From Pocillopora verrucosa (taxonomy: Eukaryota; Cnidaria; Anthozoa; Scleractinia; Pocilloporidae): 64,000 nt of DNA. The DNA is taken from positions 8,582,911-8,646,910 of the forward strand of contig NC_089317.1 of the NCBI RefSeq assembly GCF_036669915.1, in the 5' to 3' direction. The stretch's first letter is position 1, and each line of letters starts with the position of its first letter. Positions 34,801 to 45,688 of this stretch are shown here, in pieces. The translations under genes and the position numbers were made by a program. Under the pieces are notes generated by a model. The model searched no databases. It was not told the DNA's origin and saw only the letters and a list, made by a program, of their open reading frames with translations.

Positions 34801-37800
34801 TTCATCATCATTTAACATCTTTATTTTTTTAACGAACGACCATAGATGTGTTTGTTCGTCATCTCTAGCTCGCGCTTCCGTCAAAGGAAGCAAGTTGATA
34901 CATGAGCTGGTAATTAAGTAAAAAGGACGAAAGTAGAAAAAAGAAGAACAAGAAGAAGAAAAAGAACAATTATGTGTGTGTGGTTTCGATTTCGACCTCG
35001 ATTTGAGGTTTGATTTCTTTTAGGGAACCCAGGTCTTTAATTTGTCCCATGCTTGCGACATAACGAATTCAATATCTTCCAGACCTGCTCGACAGAAGAC
35101 AAATTCTCCTGCTTCTTTTTGTATTTGAAGATATATTTGGAGCTAGTTAAAGTTTTAACTGTATTGAGGCATTTTGGTTGCAGCATTTTTCATCAACTTA
35201 TGGATTTCGTTATAAGTATCGAGGCGGTGTGTTTAGACGTTATCTCTGGCTTATAATACCTTTGTCAAAGAAGTCTTGAGTCGGTGACACCTAGCCAGAG
35301 AACTAAGCAAATTACACGGAAGCCATGGAAAGCCGGATCGTATCCAGAGTGACCTAGAATTTCACGGGCACTCAGAGAATTTCTGCAGGAGGTGAAAAAT
35401 GGGAAGAATTCGAAATAGATTTTAGCCTCCTTAAATCTCAAGGAGGTAAGTTTGAACTTTCAAACCGGTGATTGCGCGACAAAGTGATCCGATCTACTTA
35501 CCATGGAAGATAAAGGAGTCAGCTGAAAAAATAAAAAAACATTCCAAGGTACTATGGAATCCATAATGAGGAAGACAAGAGGAACTTACACTGTGGCTGT
35601 TCAAGGCGCATTGAAGGTTATTTTGGGCAACGATCGAATGAAGGCTATGGCATTGACAGTAGTGCTACAATGTAAATTAAGGGGGAAAGACTTATCTCGG
35701 GAACACGCGAGCGTCAACAGCGTCAGGAAGAAAGCAAAGTACTACAACTAAAAGCTGAAGGAACGAACTATGGACCAGAAAATACTTCGTAACTCTTTTC
35801 CATCAAAGTATATGCATACCAGGAGACGTCAAAGTTCGCAATTTGCATTAGCTTACTAAAATAGTAAGGCTGGTCGAATTCAACATTTTTGCCTTTAGTT
35901 GTTTTATCCTTAATACAGAATCCGAAAGTGAAATGTTAAGTAAAATCCGACCGAATTGTGGCTAATAAAGCGCGCAAGTTATCTCATATGACTATTAGTA
36001 AACAAACTGCTCAAGGCGTTAGTTTTATGCCGGAATGAACGACAGCCAAATACTCGGGAACATGGTGATTGCTCAGGATGACAGCGCCGTAAAACTCAGG
36101 TGCTGTGAATGATGTGGCCCAACACTCGACGCATTGGATACCAGAGCAAGCTCTTGTTGTTTATATAAAGGGCGGCGATGTTTCTTCTGAGGCTTGTTTC
36201 ACTGCGATGACGGGAGATTGCTGTGATGAGCAAACCACGATCGACCATAGTATGACCAGCGTCGCTCTGACTCCTTCGTAATTTAATGAATTTTAAACAG
36301 TTATACTATAATAATGAGTTTGACTATATTTTTCATCATTCATGTTTTGTTTCTGTTTATCACCAAACTATATCTACTATAGGTATGTTAGCTGTATTTG
36401 TGTTTTACTACCGTACGTATACTTATTGATCTAATTGAGCGCGAAAACTTTCAAAACTCGGACAGTCCATTTCTTTTTCTCTTTGGTGATTTTCGTCTTT
36501 GCTCAAGCTATGATAACGTCTGTCAAGGCGCTTGGCATGTTCACAAACCTTTGCTTGGTTCTTCCATTGCTACTTGGCAGCCCTCTTGGAAAAAAAAAAC
36601 TAGAGAGGAATTCGGAAAATGGTCAGACATTGTGCAAATCGGCAGATGACGTGACAGCTTTAGCCTAGCTCTGTGTTTTGCAACCTGATAACGCGCTCGT
36701 TACACCGATGATAGCGCGAGTTATATTCGAAATTTATTATGATATAAAACGGGGAGGTAGTTACAAAATGTTTCATTATTACAAGATCCCGCAGAGCAAC
36801 GACACGGTATCACATTTAAGACTTCATCCAAATAAGATTTTAAAACAATGAAGGTCAAAATGAAACTCTCGTGGGAAAAATACACACAATCTTTGAGTAC
36901 AGCGGTGGTTTACGACAGATTCGAACCACTGACGACTGAATAATGAAGACTCACTGAGAGAGAACCAAAAACGCAGCAATCCCACGAAAGTGACTCGCTA
37001 CACATCCAGTCAGTCTTCGCGTTATCATTCTAAAATATTGCCCGGTATATTGGGATATAAAATCGATTATACGTTATTGAAGCTTTCAACAGGAACCTTT
37101 ATCATTACTGGTATATTATTGTATGTGTGTAGACGTATTTGAGCTCCACTTGTGCCTTGACATCAAGAACTCAAAAAGTGCTTTAGCAGGCAACAACTCG
37201 GCAAAACGTAAGTTAACTTTCAATTTTCAAATATTCCAAACGTATCCTTATTTACTGAGCTCAAAATTTACCATTTTTTCATATTTTATACAAACGCACA
37301 AAGCTTCGAACAGCTTGTAGCTGGCACACCTGCCATATGAAGCTAGTGTGGCCTACCATTCATATGTGTTTTTTGGATGCTTAATGGTAGAGCATCGGTG
37401 CGCATAATTTGCCGATAGTTTTAGGTTCGATTCACCATAAGCACTCATAACTTTTTGTTTTTCCTAGCCTCGCGACAGATCGAAAAATATATTTCCTTGA
37501 TTCGAAGTTTGTTTTAATTTGTATTTAAAAGCCAATTTCGTGCTTTGTTTTCATAGAAGAAAAAATTAAGGATTGACAGTATGACTTGAGATACGGCAAA
37601 GAGAAATCAATAATTAATAACGCATCGCCATGCACCATAACAAAATAAAGAGACAAGAAATAAAGAAGAGAAATCGAGAACAAGAAAAAAACTTCTGTTG
37701 CAACTGTTTGTTTTAAATACGCATGTACATGTTTGTTTTTCATATTTAACGATTAAAGATTTGACGGAGATAATTCGTAACTTAGCAATTAAGCCTCTTA

Positions 37801-38514
37801 GCATTTATATTTATATCAAATTTCTTTGCTCTTATGCATTCATTTTGCCCTAGCTAATGTAAACACAGTAATCCTTAATTTTCAAAGGTTTGGACTCGGC
37901 CATTTTGTGGTCAAACCTTTTTCTGAATTTGTCTAAAACGGTATTGATTTTAAAACTGAAACTAAGCTCGTTATTAGTGCTAATCATCATAGTTGCTAAA
38001 TATGTATAACATCTTAGCAGGCAAGTTGAAGTTTATCGTGAGAACAATTAACAAACCCTTAAAAAACCCCTGACAATCAATTATTTCGTATTTTGTTTAC
38101 ATTTCGTTTTTCTAGCAAAGAAGTTTAAAAAGAGATATGTAAACGAGTGCGATAGATTGCTGTCTTATGAAAAATATACCGGAGAAAACTATCGCTTGTG
38201 GGTGTTATCGTACAAAAGAAATCAATCACCTTTCGCTGGCCTCTCTATAGAAGCCTTCAAACATGACAAATATAGCAGGTTTCTCTACCTCCTGAAAACC
38301 GTAAAAGCATGAGCATTTTGACCTCAATATCGATATTTCAATTTACCAAATCAATTTGAAATCTTTTATTGATCTCACTTACTAAATTCCCACCGACATT
38401 TACTGAAATTTTCTTTCAATCTCAGTTTTTGTATTCCAAATAATCTGAGTCACTCGATACTTGCATAATGCGCAATCATATACCTTTCGTTAGCATCGTT
38501 TCATTTTTACACTT
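31801..38514. repeat. Diverged upstream flank of the intact GPCR
   Basis: Patches match the flanks of copies A and B at lower similarity. For example, 32,595-32,690 resembles 7,480-7,565, 33,180-33,300 resembles 8,010-8,130, 36,780-36,880 resembles 8,590-8,690 and 37,245-37,320 resembles 8,845-8,910. The order is the same, so an ancestral unit including several kilobases of 5' flank was duplicated. Purine-rich AAG repeats lie at about 34,935-34,968. No exon is recognised. Confidence 0.65.
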
Positions 38515-38528
38515 TTGTTCTCTTTCAG
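38515..38528 (+). promoter_or_regulatory. 5'UTR splice acceptor of the intact GPCR
   Basis: A pyrimidine-rich tract ending TCTTTCAG at 38,528, 38 bases before the ATG and conserved in copy B (51,912). This suggests a non-coding first exon lies somewhere upstream. The promoter was not located. Confidence 0.6.
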
Positions 38529-38565
38529 TGTTTTCGTCATCCCATGCTATTCATCGTAATTAATC

Positions 38566-39624
38566 ATGAATGACAGCAATGCAACCTCAAAGTTTCCTCA
38601 ACAACACTCCGGCTTTGGACTCAAGACCTTGAGCAAACTTCTTCCAGTTGCCATAGTAATGGTTCTGGCTAATGGACTCGTGTTTGTCTTGTTTTACCGA
38701 TGTCGTCGACTTCGCACCTCTTCTAACTACGTGCTTCTCAGTTTGGCAATTTGTGACTTCAGTACTGGCGCTATCGCTATTCCATACTTCATTGTTTATA
38801 GTTTTGGCATTTTTCCGCCACAAATGTATTATGGGGTTTACGCCTCGCATACATTACTATCTATTTCAGGTGCTTTTCACATACTCTTTATTACTGGGCT
38901 CAAGTACATGGCAACTGTCAGTCCATTAAAACACCACGTGGTGACCAAGAGCTTGGTTTTGAAAATTGTGCTCGGCGTTTGGATCACTTCTACTGTTTTT
39001 GCCATCATTCCTGTCGTTTTGCATATTGCCGAAGCATCTGCACGTTGGGACGTTATTCATACTGCAGTTTGCCTTGTTATGGTTTTCCTTTTCCCGTACA
39101 TATTTATGATTTATGCATACATAGCCATGTTCAGTGCAATTACTAAAAGGCAGCGACCATCGTTGATTCTGAATAAAAACTCGCGGGAGCAGAAGAAAAA
39201 AAAAAGTGACAGGAAGTGTATCTTGGTTTTCGCAGCCATGGCGTCCATATTTGCCTGCTGTTGGTTCCCTTATTTTATCGTCATGCTATTAGTCAATATA
39301 AGACTAAAAGTTCTGTTTAGTGTCTTTGAAGCTGTTATCGTCATTCGATATATCACATCTTTGGCCAATCCTCTTCTCTACACGTTTTTCAAACGCGACT
39401 TCTGGTCCGCTTTTCAAAATCTGTTGCAAAACAAGGGAAAGGTCAGTTCTACTTCTCAAAAAAGTCAAACAGGGTCTCTTAGTCTCACGAGCCGACTAAG
39501 ATCCAGATCAAGCGTCAACAGCAGAAGGTTAACGACGCTCGAAGGAGAAGGACAAGAACCGAGAATGATTCCCAATAGCAACGTGACCTTTGGGGAAGAG
39601 ACATTTCTTACAAGCCGTGTTTAA
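38566..39624 (+). CDS. Rhodopsin-like (class A) G-protein-coupled receptor, intact
   Basis: 352 residues in a single coding exon, seven predicted helices, plasma membrane. The N-tail has sequons at Asn2 and Asn5. TM1 about 22-44 (ANGLV 35-39), TM2 about 54-78 (LAICD 60-64), TM3 about 93-115, TM4 about 128-152 (Trp139), TM5 about 165-188 (Pro177), TM6 about 218-242 (CWFPY 232-236), TM7 about 252-275 (NPLLY 268-272), then helix 8 (FKRDFWSAF). The DRY motif reads LKY (112-114). No cysteine is seen at the usual top-of-TM3 and second-loop positions, so the standard extracellular disulfide is absent. The C-tail is rich in Ser and Arg ('RLRSRSSVNSRR'), a likely phosphorylation region. The ATG is the only one fitting the conserved MNDSNAT start of all three copies. 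The ligand is unknown; this is a cnidarian-type orphan receptor. It is the only undamaged coding gene I see here. Confidence 0.95.
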   Translation: MNDSNATSKFPQQHSGFGLKTLSKLLPVAIVMVLANGLVFVLFYRCRRLRTSSNYVLLSLAICDFSTGAIAIPYFIVYSFGIFPPQMYYGVYASHTLLSISGAFHILFITGLKYMATVSPLKHHVVTKSLVLKIVLGVWITSTVFAIIPVVLHIAEASARWDVIHTAVCLVMVFLFPYIFMIYAYIAMFSAITKRQRPSLILNKNSREQKKKKSDRKCILVFAAMASIFACCWFPYFIVMLLVNIRLKVLFSVFEAVIVIRYITSLANPLLYTFFKRDFWSAFQNLLQNKGKVSSTSQKSQTGSLSLTSRLRSRSSVNSRRLTTLEGEGQEPRMIPNSNVTFGEETFLTSRV

Positions 39625-40450
39625 CTGCTTGCAGGTGATGGACACTCCACTGGGAAAGGTTTTTTTTTGCCTAAGAAAACAGCACAAAGTCATAGATAAG
39701 TTGGGCTGAACACTCCGCGGGTATTTGATTAAGTTTAGCTCATTAAACCAATCACATTGCAAAAATAGGACCGGTGTAGCACCTCAAAAGCACGTACAAT
39801 TTATTTACCAGTGATAGAGCATTCTTTTAACATTACTTTTTTTGTTTGGTATATTATTATTTTCTTTAAGTGATACAGAATTTAATGAAGTATTGCACCA
39901 CAACTCAAAAGCATTTTATTAATAGGTATAGGTTCGCTAATTTTAGTCTTTTACATGTTTTGTGAAAAGTTATAGTAATCGTTTGAAATTAGATTTAAAA
40001 AAGGTATTCTTATGCTGGTAAGTTTTGAACTGTTTTCATGGGTGGTAAAGAATTTGACGATTGACAGCGCCATTTTGAATCGTGTTTAACAACTTACCCC
40101 CTTTACTGTGAGGAAATGAGTCCGACCCTGCATTTTCCCGTCTCTTAGCGATTTGTTTGAATAATTAGGAAATGGAAACTCAATACAAAGAATGGTTTTT
40201 GACGATAACTAGAGCAGGGTATATGTGTGAGCTGACGTTTTGGTTTTTCTTTTTCGGCCAATTTTTTTAAAAATAGCGGCGTCGAGTTTTAGGCATTTTT
40301 GAGCGCACAATTCTTTTCCAAAGCTCAAGTTTTTCTTTAGAAACCTAATACGCGGTGAGTGGTAAATTTTTCCACTGTTTACAAAAGGAGCGGAAAAATA
40401 CGGTCTTTCCAATTCACCTTTTTTTTGCTCCTTTTTTTATGATGAGTAGT
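39625..40450. repeat. 3' flank of the intact GPCR
   Basis: Diverged relative of 15,210-15,900 and 53,160-53,280 (for example the AAAGGTTTTT...ACAGCACAAA block at about 39,655-39,688). No further exon is seen. Confidence 0.6.
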
Positions 40451-43048
40451 GTGCAACTAATAATTTTATTTTCCAACTGCATAAAGTAGAGTACATATAA
40501 CGCGCGATTAGATTACAAATATTCCGCGATATTATACGGTTACTTGGACAATTAGTTATTTTGTACTGTTTAAAAAAAAAAACTGTTTGATAAGTTTGGT
40601 AGACTTGCCTTCTCTGGTGCCGTATTTAACAGCTGTACCATTTTTCTTGGTTCATAGCCCTCAGCTCCTCAAGTAAAGGCAGTGATTGTTGCGAAGCGTC
40701 GTCGGCATGTGATTGAGTCGGACGATAAAAATGAGATGTAGTTTTGGAAATTCTCTTTTTGTAGGCTTAGAGCTCATACATGTCTTTGAGAGTTTGTCTC
40801 CTGGTAGATTCAAAGCTTTGTTACTTGTGGTAAATTATTCATCACTTTTCATCGATAAACGAACACTTTTCTTCTTGCAGTACTTTCAAATGTGCACGAG
40901 TTGAGAACAACGATCGAAAATAAAATTCAACTTTGAATCGTTTTGAAACCCTACGTGACAAGTTGACGTCTCATGGGCCAATCCGACGCGAGCATTAGGC
41001 AAGACCTGTCACAAACCGCTCCTTTGTTTGTTTCGCTTTTCCCGCCTTATAAGAATTGCATAAAAATTAAAGCAGTTGGATAATAAATATCTTATGACAC
41101 GTTTTGGTGCGCAGTATCACTGAGTATTTTAGTCGTTTTTTGTATTTTGACTCGCCCTGCGGAATAGTAAAAAAAAAAGCACAACTCGTGAAATTACTTA
41201 GCGATACTACACACAAATACGTCTAAAAATATATATTTATTCTTGAATAATCTTACTGAAACGAAAGCAAAGTACCTGGACAGTTAGTCGGGATACCAGA
41301 GCTGTATGAGATTTGTATGAATTACTTATAACCAGTTTACGTAGCATGCTTTATATGTATTGGATAATTGGACCTTTGTAAAGCATACCGAATTTATTGT
41401 AGGAATGATTAACACAGAGAACTGCAAAGTTGTTTAAAAAGCACTTTCTGTTGTTTAATTTTCCTTTCTAATGACTTAATCATAATAATAGGTAAAATGG
41501 TAGTATCAATAAAATTAATATAATTGATGATGCTGATAACACGCAATTATTGGATAAGGTTGAGCATTATATTTGACAGTTATTCGAAGAGTGTGCGTTG
41601 AACATGAGATGGTTCATAGCCAAAAAGGCGTGTCGCGCCAAGTTTCAGTTTTTGGCCTTTTCAATTTTTGGCAAAATGCAAAAAACCATTACAGCCAATA
41701 TTCAGCCATGTCAACCTCGCACTTGATCAATATCGCATGTATATCATGTGATAACCGAATTAGACCATTGTTTTTGGCAAAACAAGACTTTTCTTTCTGA
41801 GTTTGCAAATGTCTGATTTTAATCTAATTTAACCATAGTTTGTGATGACGTATAGAGTAATTACTCCAGAAATATCAGAGGATCTCAGTGGGTGATGGCT
41901 TTTACGGCTCACGAAAAAAAATTGGCCATTTTACGACTAGCCGTGGTTAACTCCAAATCAGACAAACTTACACATTCCAGAAAGGAAACATTACGGTTAC
42001 CTTTCGTTACGAATAACGGTTAAAAAGGTTTTTGACCTTTTCACGGCAAATAGTTAACCCAATTGAGACACTTATCACTCGGTTGTTTCACTTGGCTCAC
42101 AAGTAAATGCTTCTTACTCACGAAGTGAGAAGTCCTTGATTCGATCGTCTACAACTTGAAATTCATCACTTTTTAATTCCTGAGGCGAAAATCGAGAGCA
42201 TTCTTTATATGTCATAAAGGATAACACGTATTTGCACATTTCAAAGTTAAATTATCTCAGATGTTTATGGTTTTGGATGCAGATGATCCGCACACGATAA
42301 GCTCCGATCCTTACATGTCTTTCTAGCAGGGAAATAGCAACCACTTTTCAAGCCTTAATTCAGGACACCGTGTTTATCGCATAATTTCGAGACATGGACC
42401 CTGTTTTTAACCCTTCTTTTTTTTGTTCATTGGAATATTCATGTTCTCCTAGAGCGTAAAGGTGGTCTTACAGGTGAAAAAATGGCAGTGAAAAATATCG
42501 CTAAAAAAATTGGCGTTCAAACTTTAATTCAGAAACAGCGTTAGTCCGATGACAAGTAATGTGTTTTCTCAAACTACAAAGGATCTTTCACTTGATCTGA
42601 AGGCCTTTTGACAAAGAGAAAATCAATTTATATTTAATTCCAACGGATTTTTTATCTAAATTCAAATCTTGAATCGATTCAAATAAAGTACCACATTTTC
42701 TTGAGAAACTTACCCCACTTATTGTTTTGCAATGCTCAAGGGCATGCATGCAAGTTAACTCCAGTTGATAATACGGTCGCGTGTCGTTACTCTCGAACAA
42801 ACCTATACTAGGTTGGATTCTTTCAAGAAAGTAAAGAGTGGATTGACCCCTTCATATATCTCCTACTGAAATTTTCCCATTCCTGGGCCAGCCAGGATTC
42901 TAAAGAGGGTGCAGGGGGCATAAATTTTCCGTATGGAAGCTCCTTGCCAATATTTAGGTAAAAGAACGTTTCAAAATAGTTGAAAATCTCAATTTTACAA
43001 TTTCTCCCTTATTCTTGTGGGTTTCAACTGAGTTGATATTGTGCATTG
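40451..43048. other. No gene seen
   Basis: AT-rich. Short open frames only, none with a recognisable motif or a counterpart in the duplicated blocks. Confidence 0.5.
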
Positions 43049-43157
43049 GCCACCGTAAAGAGTTTCAAAGCTGACGTTTCGAGTGTTAGCTCTAAGTCAG
43101 AGCTAATGACGAAGGGCTCACGCTCGAAACCTCAGCTTTGAAACTCTTCACGGTGGC
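43049..43157. repeat. Long inverted repeat with nested hairpin
   Basis: Left arm 43,049-43,085 and right arm 43,121-43,157 are reverse complements over 37 bases with three mismatches. The loop holds a second hairpin, TTAGCTCT (43,086-43,093) / AGAGCTAA (43,099-43,106). I associate the CGTTTCGAGCG...CCCTTCGTCA motif with a dispersed repeat common in anthozoan genomes, but could not search for it. Confidence 0.85.
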
Positions 43158-43271
43158 TAATTTTCATAATAAATTCAGTTGATAATAACCAAATTTTCTT
43201 GATATGCTTCCCCAGTGACGCAGCACCACAGTTTCTTTAGAAACTTATCCCCTTTTTGCAATTTTTTTCCT

Positions 43272-43295
43272 TTTTTTGTTTGTTTGTTTGTTTTT
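43272..43295 (+). repeat. TTTG tetranucleotide microsatellite
   Basis: About five units of TTTG inside a T-rich tract. Confidence 0.8.
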
Positions 43296-43439
43296 GGCCA
43301 AAACAAACGGTACATCGGCTTGAGCGAACAAAATCCTACCAAAGCTGACATTGTATCTTGTATTCCAAGAATGAAGCTACCCTTATTCCCAAGAGAAATC
43401 GAACGAGCAAGATCTAAGAACGAAGATTAATAATTTCTT

Positions 43440-43815
43440 AACAAACGAACCGAACAGTGAGCGACCCAACTTTACCGACGGATTGAGACCGACGAATCAC
43501 GACCGACCAACACCAGTAGAGTCTCATAGCCATTAACATTGACGGAAAACTGACCAATCGGTTTTCACAAACCGGACTTAGAACGTTCGACTGACAACAA
43601 CTATTCAATTGACTCTGATGATGACTTTGGCCAAGGTTGTCGAAACGTTAGTCACTACTACCAACAACAGTCCTTCTCAGGAATGCACACACCCGGACGA
43701 TCAGACTACACTATTACATGTTACTCCCGGGTTGAAACCAATTACTGTAATAATTTCCGAAAAAAGAGTCAAGCGATGGCAATCCAGAGTTCAAAAGAGT
43801 GTTCAAAGCAATTGA
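43440..43815 (+). mobile_element. Penelope-tail-like repeat fragment
   Basis: Includes a frame (43,609-43,815) reading 'LMMTLAKVVETLVTTTNN' and 'HPDDQTT', plus the upstream non-coding stretch with CAGTGAGCGACCCAAC. I recognise these as a common sequence linked to Penelope-like elements in coral genomes, often mis-annotated as protein tails. No RT or endonuclease is present, and the boundaries are uncertain. The sequence contains CTGATGA (43,615-43,621) and GAAAC (43,642-43,646), both parts of a hammerhead-ribozyme core. Confidence 0.5.
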
Positions 43816-44408
43816 CGTTTCCTGCATCAACTGAACTCTGTAAGCCCAAAAAGATTTGACGCAAACAATGAGAACCTGCACGGGAACCATTTAGCCTTCA
43901 AATATTTTGCTGATATCTCACTCACCTAGCTACAATGAAAACGAAACCAACCCTGGTGACAATAAGAGAGTAAGTTTACTAGTCTTGTGGAAATTTTTTC
44001 GCGAGAACAACGAAACTTTGTATCTCACTTTTACCCAGATATTTCACAAAGGAAAAGTGGCATCGATTAACATTTGATAGATGGGAGAGTTTTTAAGGGC
44101 TAGAAGCTTGAGGCATTTTCTAAGAAATCGAGCGTGTGAGCTCTTTGAATATTCAAATCCTCAGCTGAAAAAAAAATTTGGCGTGTAAAAATGTCAGTAG
44201 GCTTGCAATGACATAGAATGTTTGTTGATTCCAAATTTCAACAATAATAATTATATTAGCGATAATAATAACTTGCAATATCTTTGTTTCCTAACTCCGC
44301 TCTGACAAGGTAACAAGCTACAGAGCAACATTCCGTATGGAGGAAGAGACACAAAATTGAGGCTCGACTAAACCAAAAACCAGTACACGCTCCACCGCTT
44401 GTACTACA

Positions 44409-44554
44409 GGCCCCAGTTGTTCAAGGGTTAGAGAACGCTATCCACCGGATAAATCGCTACCTGGTGGATAGCGTAATACGTTTTTCTAACATTTATCCAC
44501 TGGATAGTAATTTATCCGTTATATAGCGTTATTCACTCTTTGAACAACTGGGCT
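44409..44554. mobile_element. MITE with TIRs, about 146 bp
   Basis: The left end GGCCCCAGTTGTTCAA (44,409-44,424) pairs with the right end TTGAACAACTGGGCTC (44,539-44,554), with two mismatches at the outer end. The interior holds a second inverted pair, CGCTATCCACC / GGTGGATAGCG. The target duplication is unclear; a CAG on both sides is possible. There is no coding capacity. Confidence 0.8.
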
Positions 44555-45688
44555 CAGATCTATAACTACTACTAGTAAACATCTCGAGAACCGAAGGTAT
44601 TCTCAGCGATGACGATCTCTGGTAGCTTTTCTTAAAAAATTTTGTGACCATGAAAAGGGATTAACAAACATTATGTTTCTGGACCTAGCACCTGAGTGTC
44701 CCTACTTCTAAAAAGGCGGTGTTGTTTTCCCACCACCCCCATTAGATCGTAAAAGTAGAAGTAGGAGAAAGAGACGATAGGGATATCCTCCTCATCCCTG
44801 TTAGGCAAAACCATCTCACCAGTTTCGTTTGCTGAGGATCTCGGGGTATACACTGATCAATATCTTACCTATAAAGATAAATATCACTAAAACAGCCTCT
44901 AGTTGTATGAAGTAGTTAGTAAAGATAAGTAGAATTAAACACCTTTTAGGTATAAAAACACTTTTATTACTAGCTTTGTTTTCTGTTTCATTGTGCTTCA
45001 GTGTGGGAGAACACATCTAAACGTAATCTACACAAACTGCAGTTGGTTCAAATTTTGCTATCAGAGTCGTATTAGGTTTAAGGAACTTTGACCACACCTC
45101 TCAGGAACGGAGATCTCTTAGATGGTAAGATGTTACGGAGAAGGTTTCACCAAATGACTTTGCTTGAGCATTCAGATGTGCAAATGGTTAAACGTTCAGC
45201 AGTTCATAACAAGAACATAATGGGATGCAACAATTTCGTTTCTTTTTTAAATTAGAAATTAGTTGCAATCTTAAGAAAGCTCAAGCAAAAGTCATCATAA
45301 ATTTTTGTTTACTTGGAGACGATCTTATTTTTACTGGCAAGCTGCGAATTCACATTGTTTCCGCTGCTTCCGTAAGCATCGCTCCTTTACCTTGTTTATA
45401 CTCTGCGAATTCATATTCGAATTGTAATGAAAAATGCTTTTGAAGGAAACTTAAGCGAGCAAAAAAATAAAATGATTTTAGTATATGAGGTGCGAACCTT
45501 ATCAATTCAGAACTTTGGTAGATGATGAGAGAACTTTTTTGGAGCAAATACCAAATGTGTCATTACGTACCCATAAATGTTTTCGTTGCTTTTTTTTCTC
45601 TTCTTTTCCTCAACGAGAAAGGATGTGAAAGAAAATAAGTCAGGAGAGAAGCTGACATGGGAATAAAAATGTTCTTGTGACTTACTGT
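44555..45688. other. No gene seen
   Basis: AT-rich sequence just left of duplication copy B. Nothing recognised. Confidence 0.5.

Noticed and set aside
38587..38929. Alternative frames on both strands over the intact GPCR
   Set aside because: Shadows of the receptor gene.
43049..43157. Hammerhead ribozyme in the long inverted repeat (TGACGA...GAAAC on the right arm)
   Set aside because: The core lacks the leading CU, the stem between the core halves does not close properly, and the left arm does not match the core.
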